From assembly GCA_903910495.1 (NCBI GenBank), contig CAIVZW010000758.1, positions 1 through 15,201 of the forward strand: DNA of 15,201 nucleotides, written 5' to 3'. Within the stretch, counting starts at the first letter, position 1, and each line of letters opens with the position of its first letter. Position numbers and translations under genes: made by a program. Below are positions 6,895 to 14,957 of the stretch, piece by piece. Source of the stretch: an uncultured beta proteobacterium. Its GTDB lineage: Bacteria > Pseudomonadota > Gammaproteobacteria > Burkholderiales > Rhodocyclaceae. Below the pieces are notes generated by a model, which saw only the letters and a program-made list of their open reading frames with translations, searched no databases and was not told the DNA's origin.

Positions 6895-8202
6895 TCAAGC
6901 ACTGTGTTTCATCGTGCGCATAACCGCCGCTACCGTGAAGAACGACCCAAAGACGAGAATTCTATCATTTTCCCCTGCCAGCTTGGCGGCGCACGTGAAG
7001 GCCTGTGCCGGAGAAGCGAAACATTCGACAGCGCCGCCCATCTTGCCCTTGGCCACCACGGCGGCTAGGGTTTCAGCAGGCGCACCACGCGGCACATCCA
7101 GAGTGGTCAGCAACCAGCAATCAATTTTCCCGGCCAGGGCCGCCAGAGCCCCGGCAATATCCTTGTCGGCGAGCATGCCGACAACGGCAAATGTTTTTTC
7201 GAAAAATCCCATTTCGCCAAGGTTGTCGGCGAGCATGGCCACCGCTTGGGGATTGTGCGCCACGTCAAGCACGAGCGTTGGCCGGCCTGGCAGGACCTGG
7301 AAACGCCCCGGCAGATTCAGCTCGATCAGCCCGCGCCGCGCCGCCTGCATCGATACCGGAAGTTGCTCCCCGAGCACGCCGATCGCCGCCAGGACTGCTG
7401 AGGCATTGCGCAACTGGCAGGCTCCGCGCAGACCGGGATTGGCCAGTCCGCCCCGGTGGATTACGGTACTTTCGTTCTGACTCTGCCGATCGCGTTCCCA
7501 GAACGTCCATCGCGTCCGGTCGCCGAAGTAACCGAAATCGCGGTCAAGCAGTCGCAGATCGGCATCAATGCCAGTAGCGTAATCGAGCAGCGATTGCGGT
7601 GGCTCGGGGTCGGCACAGATGGCAGGCTTTCCGGCACGATAGATGCCGGCCTTCTCGAAAGCAATGGACTCGCGCGTCGATCCCAGCCAGTCGGTATGAT
7701 CAAGCGCAATGCCCGTCACGATGGCGCAATCGGCATCATAGGCATTGACCGCATCGAGCCGGCCGCCCAGACCGACTTCAAGAATGGCGATCTCGACCCG
7801 CCGTGCGGCAAAGACCTCCCACGCGGCCAGCGTGCCGAACTCGAAATAGGTCAGGGTAATGTCGCCAGCGGATTGTCGTGCCTGTTCGACTTTTTCGAAC
7901 GCCCGGCACAATGCCCCGTCGTCGACTGGCGCGCACCCAACGCGCACCCGTTCGTTGTACTCCAGCAGATGCGGCGAGGTATAGCAGCCGACACGGTAGC
8001 CGGCAAAGGTGTAGATCGCTTCCAGATAGGCACAGGTCGAACCCTTGCCGTTGGTCCCGCCGACGATGATCAGCGGACAGTGCTGCGTTTGCTGCAACTC
8101 CGCCTTGACGCGGCCAACCCGCTCCAGTCCGAGTTCAATCCCGCCCTGCCCCTTGGGATGCAGGCTTTCGAGGAAGGCCAGCCAGTCGGGGAGTGATTTC
8201 AC
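6895..8202 (-). CDS. folC: Bifunctional dihydrofolate synthase / folylpolyglutamate synthase
   Basis: A cytoplasmic Mur-ligase-type enzyme that adds glutamate to dihydropteroate and extends the polyglutamate tail of folates using ATP. The 435 residues agree with the family (about 420-440). Motifs visible are LHPKGQGGIELGLERV (15-29), the P-loop GTNGKGS (49-55), YTSPHL (74-79), EVGLGGRLDAVN (142-153), DHTDWLG (168-174), EKAGI (183-187), NLPGRFQ (296-302) and DVAHNPQA (313-320) of the C-terminal domain. The start is GTG at 8200-8202, which puts LPDWLAFLE at the N-terminus as in relatives; only a weak GAAAG lies upstream. The gap of 152 bases to the gene before it is the longest in the downstream half of the block and contains no recognisable gene. 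Confidence 0.96.
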   Translation of the reverse strand: MKSLPDWLAFLESLHPKGQGGIELGLERVGRVKAELQQTQHCPLIIVGGTNGKGSTCAYLEAIYTFAGYRVGCYTSPHLLEYNERVRVGCAPVDDGALCRAFEKVEQARQSAGDITLTYFEFGTLAAWEVFAARRVEIAILEVGLGGRLDAVNAYDADCAIVTGIALDHTDWLGSTRESIAFEKAGIYRAGKPAICADPEPPQSLLDYATGIDADLRLLDRDFGYFGDRTRWTFWERDRQSQNESTVIHRGGLANPGLRGACQLRNASAVLAAIGVLGEQLPVSMQAARRGLIELNLPGRFQVLPGRPTLVLDVAHNPQAVAMLADNLGEMGFFEKTFAVVGMLADKDIAGALAALAGKIDCWLLTTLDVPRGAPAETLAAVVAKGKMGGAVECFASPAQAFTCAAKLAGENDRILVFGSFFTVAAVMRTMKHSA

Positions 8203-8354
8203 AAAGATTCTTTCACCGTAGGATCGACCGTAGGTGAGCGTAGAGCATGGAGATATTTCAAGATTCGGTCACCAGTTCAAGGCGATCTGTCCAGCTTGGG
8301 ATGAATGACCGAAGGCGGCCCCGTCAAGCAATAGCGTCCATGAAACGATCGGTG

Positions 8355-8936
8355 CTAGCGGCCATTCAGGCTTGCCGCCAGCTTACTTGCTTCGAGTTCA
8401 AGGTGGCAAGGGGACAGCAGCAGATGCGCAAGATGCTCGGGATCGGTCGAATGCATGTGTTCAGAAAATGTAGTCAGCCTTGAATCACGGGCATCAGCCA
8501 GAGCAGCAAGCAGGATTCTTGCGGCTTCACGCGGGTTCGGCCCTCCCGCCTGATAGTCTGGCCAGTCCTTGTAGTGCGACAACAGATGTTGGCGATGGTC
8601 CTGATAGAGCGGGCAGTTACGGATGAAATCAAGCTCGACTTGCCTGGCCTTGATCTCGGCGTCGATCTCGGCATCGGTATTTCTGTAGCGGGCTTTCTCG
8701 CTTTCGGTCCAGTGCGGTTTATCACCCTGCGTTTCACGCAAGCTCACGAAGGTATTCTTCAGTACCATCTGTGAATGAGTGCCGGTATCCCGGAAAACAT
8801 GCACGAGATCCTTGCCATGTCCCTCCGTACCGACATAGTGCATTCCCGCCGTAATGCGCCGGGGGTTGAAACCGAACTGGCGGGCACACGCCGCACGCAG
8901 GATGTCGAAGAATTCATTGATTTTCGCAGGGCTCAC
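8355..8936 (-). CDS. Conserved-position unknown protein, 193 residues
   Basis: I do not recognise this gene. It begins with GTG at 8934-8936, preceded by AAAGGA at 7 bases, a good ribosome binding site, which supports translation. The product is soluble and highly charged, has no membrane segment or signal peptide, and is rich in histidine (more than a dozen, including GMHYVGTEGHG at 31-41, HRQH at 114-117 and EHMHSTDPEH at 159-168). Residues 75-105 look helical and charged (ESEKARYRNTDAEIDAEIKA). Cysteines are at 18, 108 and 177. It is codirectional with accD (61 bases upstream) and folC (152 bases downstream), which are normally direct neighbours in the relatives I know, so this looks like an insertion into the cluster. 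GC-rich codon use resembles its neighbours, so it does not look recently acquired. Confidence 0.7.
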   Translation of the reverse strand: MSPAKINEFFDILRAACARQFGFNPRRITAGMHYVGTEGHGKDLVHVFRDTGTHSQMVLKNTFVSLRETQGDKPHWTESEKARYRNTDAEIDAEIKARQVELDFIRNCPLYQDHRQHLLSHYKDWPDYQAGGPNPREAARILLAALADARDSRLTTFSEHMHSTDPEHLAHLLLSPCHLELEASKLAASLNGR

Positions 8937-8997
8937 AGCTCAATCCTTTCATTCGGGCATTTCCGCTACGATCGCTACAAGGCCTACGCTGGCCGGT

Positions 8998-9870
8998 TCA
9001 AGCCGCAGCCGGCAATTTCTGCAGCAGGGTCAGAAGCTGCGCAAGTCTGTCTTTCATTTCGCGGCGGTCGACGATCATGTCGATGGCTCCCTTTTCAAGC
9101 AGGAATTCGGCACGCTGAAAGCCTTCCGGCAAGGTCTGGTGAACCGTCTGTTCAATGACACGCGGCCCGGCGAAACCGATCAGCGCGCCCGGTTCGGCTA
9201 TTACCACATCGCCGATGAAGGCAAACGAGGCTGAAACGCCGCCCATGGTCGGATCGGTCAGGATCGAAATGAAAGGCAACCGGGCTTCAGAGAGTTTGGT
9301 CAGGGCCGCCGATGTCTTGGCCATCTGCATCAGCGAGAACAGGCCTTCCTGCATGCGCGCACCGCCCGACGCGGTAATGCAGATGAACGGAAAACCCTGC
9401 TCGACCGCGGTCTGCACCCCGCGTACGAAGCGTTCGCCGAGCACCGAACCCATCGAACCGCCCATGAAGCTGAACTCGAAGGCGGCTAGCACCACCGGCA
9501 AGGTCTTGAGTGCGCCCTGCATGACCACCATCGAGTCCGTTTCACCGGTACTTTCAGCCGCATCGAGCAAACGTTCGGAATAGCGGCGGCTATCTCTGAA
9601 CTTCAGCGGGTCGAGCGGCAACACCTCGGCTCCGATTTCATAGCGGCCTTCGGGATCAAGCAGTAGTTCGATGCGCGCCCGCGCGTTGAGGCGGTTATGG
9701 TGTCCGCACTTGGGGCAGACTTGGCAGTTTTTCTCCAGATCCGTGGCATAGAGCACGGCCTCGCACGACGGACATTTGCTCCACAGGCCTTCGGGCAGAG
9801 TGGATACCCGTGCGACACCGCTGTCATTGCGCTTGATCTTCGGCGGCAGCAGTTTGTTCAACCAGCTCAT
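8998..9870 (-). CDS. accD: Acetyl-CoA carboxylase, carboxyltransferase beta subunit
   Basis: With AccA it transfers the carboxyl group from biotin to acetyl-CoA, giving malonyl-CoA for fatty acid synthesis. The 290 residues match the usual length. An N-terminal C4 zinc ribbon is complete (C33, C36, C52, C55: KCPSC and VCPKC). The crotonase-fold carboxyltransferase domain shows [14 protein letters not shown] (135-148), SGGARMQEG (168-176), MGGVSASFA (209-217) and [11 protein letters not shown] (232-242). Its ATG overlaps the trpA stop as ATGA, so the trp and acc genes are probably on one transcript with coupled translation. The trpA-accD linkage is one of the reasons for suggesting a betaproteobacterium. 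Confidence 0.97.
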   Translation of the reverse strand: MSWLNKLLPPKIKRNDSGVARVSTLPEGLWSKCPSCEAVLYATDLEKNCQVCPKCGHHNRLNARARIELLLDPEGRYEIGAEVLPLDPLKFRDSRRYSERLLDAAESTGETDSMVVMQGALKTLPVVLAAFEFSFMGGSMGSVLGERFVRGVQTAVEQGFPFICITASGGARMQEGLFSLMQMAKTSAALTKLSEARLPFISILTDPTMGGVSASFAFIGDVVIAEPGALIGFAGPRVIEQTVHQTLPEGFQRAEFLLEKGAIDMIVDRREMKDRLAQLLTLLQKLPAAA

Positions 9871-10700
9871 GGCCTTCCTCTGAGCGGTGGCAGGCTATCG
9901 ACCGCCTCGTCCATGCCGCGCCGGAGTGCAGCCACCAGCGCATGAACCCGCGCACAAACCGTGTCAGCGGTCGATTGTTCGATTTCTTCGATGATCCGGC
10001 TGCCGACGACGACGGCATCGGCGATTCTGGCCACAGCACCCGCCGTGGCCGCATCACGAATACCAAAGCCGACCCCGACCGGCACGCCGGTGGCCGCATG
10101 GATTTCCGGGATGCGCGCGGCCACTGCGGCCACATCAAGGCTGGCTGAACCCGTCACCCCCTTGAGCGAAACATAGTAGACGTAGCCGCTGGCCAGCGCC
10201 GCAACCTGCGAGATCCGCGTCGCTGTCGAGGTCGGCGCCAGCAGGAAGATTGGATCAAGCGCATTGGCGCGCATGGCGTGCGCGAAGTCGACGCTCTCTT
10301 CCGGCGGATAATCGACGACCAGAACGCCATCGACACCGGCATCAAAGGCCGCCGCCGCAAACTCATCGACGCCCATGGCCTCGATCGGGTTGGCGTAGCC
10401 CATCAGGACCACCGGCGTCTGGTTATCGTCGGCGCGGAAGTTGGCCACCATGCCCAGCACCTGCCGCAAGCTGACGCCCTGCTTCAAGGCGCGTTCGGAA
10501 GCACGCTGGATGGTCGGCCCGTCGGCCATCGGATCGGAAAACGGCACGCCGAGTTCGATGATGTCCGCCCCGGCCTCGACCAGGGTGTGCATCAGCGACA
10601 CGGTCAACGCGGGATCGGGATCGCCGGCGGTGATGAACGGAATCAGCGCCTTGCGCCCTTGCGCCTGCAGGCGCTCGAATGTGGCTTGAATTTTCGACAT
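9867..10700 (-). CDS. trpA: Tryptophan synthase alpha subunit
   Basis: Cleaves indole-3-glycerol phosphate to indole and glyceraldehyde-3-phosphate and channels indole to TrpB. The 277-residue TIM barrel has the catalytic pair exactly at E49 and D60 in [14 protein letters not shown], the numbering known from Salmonella. Other family motifs are [10 protein letters not shown] (21-30), [25 protein letters not shown] and the phosphate-binding GVGFGIRDA. It overlaps both neighbours by ATGA junctions (trpB upstream, accD downstream). No sign of truncation. Confidence 0.97.
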   Translation of the reverse strand: MSKIQATFERLQAQGRKALIPFITAGDPDPALTVSLMHTLVEAGADIIELGVPFSDPMADGPTIQRASERALKQGVSLRQVLGMVANFRADDNQTPVVLMGYANPIEAMGVDEFAAAAFDAGVDGVLVVDYPPEESVDFAHAMRANALDPIFLLAPTSTATRISQVAALASGYVYYVSLKGVTGSASLDVAAVAARIPEIHAATGVPVGVGFGIRDAATAGAVARIADAVVVGSRIIEEIEQSTADTVCARVHALVAALRRGMDEAVDSLPPLRGRP

Positions 10701-11905
10701 CAGAATGTAATCCCCGATTTTTCGGCCACGGTGTGCATATCCTTGTCACCGCGACCGGAGAGATTGACCAGCAGGATTTTGTCTTTCGGCAAGCTTGGCG
10801 CGAGCTTGGCGGCGTAGGCCACGGCATGACTCGATTCGAGCGCCGGAATAATGCCTTCCAGGCGGCACAGCTTGTGGAAAGCCTCCAGGGCTTCGCTATC
10901 GGTGATGGTGACATATTCTGCCCGGCCGCTATCCTTGAGCCAGGCGTGTTCCGGACCGACACCGGGATAATCGAGACCGGCCGAAATCGAGTGCGTTTCG
11001 ATGATCTGGCCGTTCTCGTCCTGTAGCAGATAGGTGCGGTTACCGTGCAGAACGCCAGGGTGCCCAGCGGTCAGCGAGGCCGCGTGACGACCGGTTTCGA
11101 TACCGTCACCGGCGGCTTCGACGCCGATCAGACGGACGCCTTCGATGGGAATGTAGGGATGGAAGATGCCCATGGCGTTGGACCCGCCGCCGACGCAGGC
11201 GATCACGGCATCCGGCTGACGCTGGCACTGCTCCTGCATCTGCACTATGGCTTCCTTGCCGATCACCGTCTGGAAGTCGCGCACCATCATCGGATATGGG
11301 TGGGGACCGGCCACCGTACCGATGATGTAGAAGGTGTTGCTGACGTTGGTCACCCAGTCGCGCATGGCTTCGTTCAGCGCGTCCTTGAGCGTTTTGGAAC
11401 CGCTCTCGACGGGTACCACGGTTGCGCCGAGCAGTTTCATGCGATAGACGTTGGCCGCCTGCCGCTTGATGTCCTCGGACCCCATGTAGACCACGCATTC
11501 CATGCCGTAGCGCGCGGCCACTGTGGCGGTCGCCACGCCGTGCTGGCCGGCGCCGGTTTCGGCAATGATGCGCGGCTTGCCCATACGGCGGGCGAGCATG
11601 GCCTGGCCGATGCAGTTATTGACCTTGTGCGCGCCGGTGTGATTCAGGTCTTCACGCTTCAGATAGATCTGCGCACCGCCAAGCAGATCGGACCAGCGTT
11701 TGGCGTGGTAAACGGGACTCGGGCGACCGACATAATGCTTGAGGTCGTACTCGAATTCGGCGATGAACAGCGGATCGCGCTGCGCGAACGCGTAGGCTTC
11801 CTTCAGTTCTTCCAGCGCCGGGATCAGTGTTTCGGCAACAAAAACACCACCATATGGACCAAAATGGCCGAGGGTGTCAGGCAAGTCATAACGAGAGGTA
11901 ACCAT
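10700..11905 (-). CDS. trpB: Tryptophan synthase beta subunit
   Basis: PLP enzyme that condenses indole with serine to make tryptophan, in an alpha2beta2 complex with TrpA. The start at 11903-11905 has an ideal AAGGAG ribosome binding site 5 bases upstream; an in-frame ATG 8 codons earlier is less likely. The product has 401 residues, standard length. Visible features are [15 protein letters not shown] (13-27), the PLP-lysine K94 in [21 protein letters not shown] (116-125, with catalytic glutamate 116) and the phosphate-binding GGGSNAMG (239-246). It lies 145 bases after trpF; that spacer contains a short open frame that may act as a leader. Confidence 0.97.
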   Translation of the reverse strand: MVTSRYDLPDTLGHFGPYGGVFVAETLIPALEELKEAYAFAQRDPLFIAEFEYDLKHYVGRPSPVYHAKRWSDLLGGAQIYLKREDLNHTGAHKVNNCIGQAMLARRMGKPRIIAETGAGQHGVATATVAARYGMECVVYMGSEDIKRQAANVYRMKLLGATVVPVESGSKTLKDALNEAMRDWVTNVSNTFYIIGTVAGPHPYPMMVRDFQTVIGKEAIVQMQEQCQRQPDAVIACVGGGSNAMGIFHPYIPIEGVRLIGVEAAGDGIETGRHAASLTAGHPGVLHGNRTYLLQDENGQIIETHSISAGLDYPGVGPEHAWLKDSGRAEYVTITDSEALEAFHKLCRLEGIIPALESSHAVAYAAKLAPSLPKDKILLVNLSGRGDKDMHTVAEKSGITF

Positions 11906-11967
11906 GATTTCTCCTTGAGGCAGATGCAAAGGAATACGGACAGACGATCGGCAAGCGGTCGTCGGCC

Positions 11968-12033
11968 TCAGGCATGGTTGGCGAAGAAGCGTCTCCAGCA
12001 GGTACGGGTGATTCCACCAGGAGTCTTGCGCAT
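11968..12033 (-). CDS. Possible 21-residue leader peptide or sORF between trpF and trpB
   Basis: The ATG at 12031-12033 follows AGAGGA at 6 bases, a good ribosome binding site, and the frame encodes a basic peptide ([21 protein letters not shown]) ending 62 bases before trpB. It starts 17 bases after the trpF stop. It has only one Trp codon followed by two Arg codons, so it is not a classical trp attenuator peptide, and no terminator hairpin with a T run follows. It may simply pass ribosomes from trpF to trpB, or be chance. Confidence 0.3.
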   Translation of the reverse strand: MRKTPGGITRTCWRRFFANHA

Positions 12034-12050
12034 CGGTAGTCCTCTTGCGA

Positions 12051-12680
12051 TCAATCGGTCGGCGTCAATTCAGCCGCACGCACAGCAGCAACGAAAGCAC
12101 GAATCTTTTCAGCATCCTTGATTCCCCTGACGGCTTCAACACCCGATGAGACATCCACCGCTGCCGGACGCACACGGCTTATGGCCTCACCGACATTACC
12201 GGCATCCAGCCCACCGGAAAGTACAATCGGTTTTCCCAAGGCTGGCGGAATCAGTGCCCAGTCAAAAACCTTGCCGCCACCACCGTAACCCTCGACAAAG
12301 GCATCCAGAAGAATCGCCTGCGCCGAGGGGAATCCATCAGCGTATTGTACCAAATCCATTCCCGGCTTGACGCGAACCGCTTTCATGTACGGCCGATCAA
12401 ATTGCCGGCAATAGCTTTCATCCTCGTCGCCGTGGAACTGCAGCAGGTGGATGGGTACCGCGGCCAGTGTTTCTTTCACCAGCGACGGATCGGCATTGAC
12501 GAAAAGCCCGACGATGGTGACCAAGGGCGGAACGGCACGCGCCAGTTCTGCCGCCGTTTTCAGATCGACATGGCGCGGACTGGGCGGATAGAAAACCAGA
12601 CCAATCGCATCGGCACCCGCCTGCACTGCCGCGAGCAAATCATCAAGCCGGGTCAGGCCGCAAATCTTGATTCTAGTCAC
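12051..12680 (-). CDS. trpF: Phosphoribosylanthranilate isomerase
   Basis: Converts N-(5-phosphoribosyl)anthranilate to the ribulose form in tryptophan synthesis. From GTG at 12678-12680 the product is 209 residues and begins [11 protein letters not shown], as in most family members; AAAGGA lies about 10 bases upstream. The frame stays open to TTG at 12705-12707, which would add 9 residues and is less likely. Catalytic residues fit: C7 in KICGLT and D126 in LLDAF. Other motifs are [12 protein letters not shown] (27-38), LLQFHGDE (79-86), GGGGKVFDW (133-141) and [10 protein letters not shown] (154-163). It is the first gene of the minus-strand block seen here; trpE, trpG, trpD and trpC are not in the window. 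Confidence 0.96.
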   Translation of the reverse strand: MTRIKICGLTRLDDLLAAVQAGADAIGLVFYPPSPRHVDLKTAAELARAVPPLVTIVGLFVNADPSLVKETLAAVPIHLLQFHGDEDESYCRQFDRPYMKAVRVKPGMDLVQYADGFPSAQAILLDAFVEGYGGGGKVFDWALIPPALGKPIVLSGGLDAGNVGEAISRVRPAAVDVSSGVEAVRGIKDAEKIRAFVAAVRAAELTPTD

Positions 12681-12804
12681 GAGTAAAACATCCTTTAACA
12701 AAAACAATGGGGGGTCCTGATTTAACCGTGGGTGAGCGTTGTTTGGCTCAGTAGTTCGTAGAAAGATTTTCCAGATTATTCTGTGTAGGGCGTTCTAATC
12801 GATT

Positions 12805-12834
12805 CCTATATGCAGATGTAGCTTTCACGGCCAA
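12805..12834 (-). promoter_or_regulatory. Weak candidate promoter for trpF
   Basis: On the minus strand TTGGCC (12829-12834) is followed after 18 bases by TATAGG (12805-12810), each matching four of six sigma-70 consensus positions. Transcription would begin about 115 bases before the trpF GTG. Other AT-rich stretches nearby could serve equally well. Confidence 0.22.
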
Positions 12835-12994
12835 ACTTGAAGTTCAATGACGGCTTCCCGGCAGCGAATAATTTCGCAGCGTCGTCTCTTGGCGACCCAA
12901 AGGCGCTGGTCAGCTTTCTCCAGAGCAGTCGGTCAGCCGAATCCCACCTCTTCGAAATTGAATGCTCCGAAGCGGCCTTGCGCGACCTCACCCA

Positions 12995-13010
12995 ACCGGT
13001 CATGACCGGT
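12995..13010. repeat. Perfect 16-base palindrome
   Basis: ACCGGTCATGACCGGT equals its own reverse complement. It lies about 320 bases upstream of trpF and about 80 bases downstream of the kef stop. It may be a binding site for a dimeric regulator or the relic of a recombination site; no protein can be assigned. Confidence 0.6.
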
Positions 13011-13086
13011 CACATAAAACCCGACAACAACCGCCTTGATTGGGTCGTCTTTCACCACAATTGCGGCCATCCGCTAGCGATGCAAT

Positions 13087-14820
13087 TTACCGTTCATTTT
13101 GCGGCATTCCTTCTGGCCCCATCTGCACAAGCTCATAGTCAGTATCGCGTACTCCGCGCAGCATCATTTCACTCTCAGCGGTAGAAACGCCAAGTGCCTC
13201 AAGGCTTTCAGCCGCTAAGCGTAGGCTCGCCTCAAGTGTCTCCGGGAACGCATGTCTGACGCCAACTTGCTGGAGCGCGTCACAAGTAACTAGGTCACGT
13301 GCTCTGGCAACAATATTAATTTGCGGGGCATGTGCACGGATCAGTGACGCAGCTCTAATCGCTGTCGGTCCATCGTCAATCGTCAGCACTGCGAGTTCGA
13401 CAGCGTGCAGGGCTGCACTACTGAAAATCTCAGGGTCCGTGATGTCGCCAAAGAACACCGGATGCCCTTCACTACGCCATTTGTCGACCAAGGCGGCGTC
13501 AGTTTCGAATGCGACGTAGGGTATGCCGCTGGTGCCGAGAATTGTCCCTACTGTATGACCGACACGGCCATATCCTGCAATTACGACTCGGACGTCCTGT
13601 TTGCCCTCTTGGGCGTGGTGAAGAAATCTCTCATGCATATCGGTCTGGTCGTCGTCCAGCCATCTCGCCAATCGTCCACCTAGATTTGCCAAAATGGGGG
13701 TGAACATCATCGTAATGGAAATTACAGCGATCGCTGTCAAGAAAACATGATCATCAATGACACCTAGTGCTTTGCCGGCGCCGAATACAACAAATCCGAA
13801 CTCTCCGCCCTGAGAGAGCATGAATGCCACTCGCAAAGCGGTGCTCCGACCGGTCCCGAACACAAGACATAGAAAGAATAGAACAATGATCTTGATGGCA
13901 ATGATCGCCAGCACATGCATTCCTATTTCGAGAGGGTTCTGAATCAGCGAGTTGGCATCAACCGACATGCCGACAGCAACAAAAAACAGGCTCATGAGAA
14001 GCCCTTTGTGAGGTTCCATGGTGGCCTCAATTTGTAGGCTGTAGCGCGACGTTGAAAGCATCATCCCCATTAAAAAAGCACCCAGAGCCATTGACATCCC
14101 AGCACGATCCATAGCTAGAGCCGCAACAAAAACTGCGGCCATCGTGGTCAAGAAAAAAGCCTCACGGTGATTTCGGCGAGCCAAGTAGTCGAGAACTCGC
14201 GGCACCAAAGAGCGACCACCCAAGATGACGAGTGACAGCATCGCGATTGCTGCGCCAATTCTCTCCCACAGCGCAAGGCCGAAAGGAAGCGGGCCTGCAT
14301 CCGCCAGGACGGGAACAGCCGCTAAAAGCGGCACTACTGCAAGGTCCTGCATGAGCAGAACAGCAAAGGCGGTTTGACCATAAACGCTGGCGATTTCGCC
14401 TTTCTCGCGGAGCATCTGGATCACGATGGCGGTCGAAGAAAGAGCAAAGCTCACACCGATCAGCAGTGCAATTGGCCATGCCAGTTGAAACAGCCTGAAA
14501 TACGTTGCAATGAGTAGGGCCGAGACGATGATCTGCATCGAACCCAGTCCAAACAGCATGTGGCGTAGATCCCATAATCGGCGAGGTTTCATCTCCAGAC
14601 CGATCAGGAACAGCAGCAGGACTACGCCAATCTCAGTGAATTGGCGCACACTTTCGACTTCCGTGGTGATGAATGGACCGGGCGTATTCGGGCCGACGAT
14701 CACCCCGGTCACCAACAGTCCAAGGATCGATCCGAGGCCAAAATGCCTGAAAATGGCCACCGCAGCCGATGCGACAACCAACAACATAACAGCCGAGGAA
14801 ACAAAGGAGTGAGGATCCAT
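13087..14820 (-). CDS. Kef-type K+/H+ antiporter with C-terminal RCK (TrkA-N) domain
   Basis: A CPA2-family inner-membrane cation/proton antiporter or potassium efflux protein. Of 577 residues, about 1-385 form a multi-helix transport domain and about 408-525 a cytoplasmic NAD-binding regulator domain with the Rossmann motif VVIAGYGRVGHTVG (412-425). Transport-domain motifs seen are GLGSILGLLVTG (28-39), FLIGLEMKP (71-79), LSSTA (128-132), QDLAVVP (158-164) with D159, and SQGGEFGFV (336-344). The N-terminus MDPHSF resembles KefC MDSHTL, supporting the ATG at 14820, although no ribosome binding site precedes it. KefB, KefC and YbaL are all possible relatives (558-620 residues); no KefF/KefG partner gene is visible. 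Parts of the gene look clearly AT-richer than the trp-acc block, hinting at a separate origin. A partial transposase gene lies just upstream, divergently. Confidence 0.9.
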   Translation of the reverse strand: MDPHSFVSSAVMLLVVASAAVAIFRHFGLGSILGLLVTGVIVGPNTPGPFITTEVESVRQFTEIGVVLLLFLIGLEMKPRRLWDLRHMLFGLGSMQIIVSALLIATYFRLFQLAWPIALLIGVSFALSSTAIVIQMLREKGEIASVYGQTAFAVLLMQDLAVVPLLAAVPVLADAGPLPFGLALWERIGAAIAMLSLVILGGRSLVPRVLDYLARRNHREAFFLTTMAAVFVAALAMDRAGMSMALGAFLMGMMLSTSRYSLQIEATMEPHKGLLMSLFFVAVGMSVDANSLIQNPLEIGMHVLAIIAIKIIVLFFLCLVFGTGRSTALRVAFMLSQGGEFGFVVFGAGKALGVIDDHVFLTAIAVISITMMFTPILANLGGRLARWLDDDQTDMHERFLHHAQEGKQDVRVVIAGYGRVGHTVGTILGTSGIPYVAFETDAALVDKWRSEGHPVFFGDITDPEIFSSAALHAVELAVLTIDDGPTAIRAASLIRAHAPQINIVARARDLVTCDALQQVGVRHAFPETLEASLRLAAESLEALGVSTAESEMMLRGVRDTDYELVQMGPEGMPQNER

Positions 14821-14825
14821 AGATG

Positions 14826-14852
14826 AACATATGGTAATGGATTTTTGGTCAA
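14826..14852 (-). promoter_or_regulatory. Candidate kef promoter close to the start codon
   Basis: On the minus strand TTGACC (14847-14852) is followed after 15 bases by TATGTT (14826-14831), which ends 5 bases before the ATG. If used, the transcript would begin at or next to the start codon, which would agree with the absence of a ribosome binding site. The spacing is short and both boxes are imperfect, so AT-rich sequence further upstream (14890-14930) is an alternative. Confidence 0.25.
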
Positions 14853-14929
14853 GAGTTCATTCGAGAGGATTCCTAGCCTAGGCCCGCTGATTTATTATTT
14901 TTTTTCTACAACATTAGTGTAATAATAAT

Positions 14930-14950
14930 CTCATCAGCTTATGTGATGAG
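14930..14950. repeat. Inverted repeat before the transposase gene
   Basis: CTCATCA (14930-14936) and TGATGAG (14944-14950) form a 7-base inverted repeat with a 7-base loop. The second arm overlaps the GAGGTG ribosome binding site of the transposase frame, so an mRNA hairpin could limit transposase translation, a common theme in insertion sequences. It could also be an operator. Confidence 0.45.
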
Positions 14951-14957
14951 GTGATTC

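Larger units (their letters stand above)
12681..13086. other. Spacer between kef and trpF without a convincing gene
   Basis: About 400 bases. Two overlapping weak minus-strand frames exist: a 45-codon frame 12933-13070 (MAAIVVKDDPIKAVVVGFYV at its start), which would continue another 35 codons past its TGA, and a 65-codon frame 12806-13003. A plus-strand frame runs from 12837 into the kef end. None has a good ribosome binding site or a recognisable domain, so they may be remnants of a decayed gene or chance. A perfect 16-base palindrome is at 12995-13010. The trpF promoter should lie in the left part of this spacer. Confidence 0.5.

Noticed and set aside
11906..12050. Classical trp attenuator before trpB
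   Set aside because: The short frame has a single Trp codon and no terminator/antiterminator pair with a T tract is visible.
11045..12121. Long plus-strand open frame opposite trpB, His/Gly/Asp-rich
   Set aside because: It mirrors the trpB codons, lacks a ribosome binding site and has no domain; trpB is certain here.
12837..13184. Plus-strand 115-codon frame overlapping the kef end
   Set aside because: About a quarter is antisense to kef, there is no ribosome binding site and no recognisable domain. It is mentioned only as part of the spacer.
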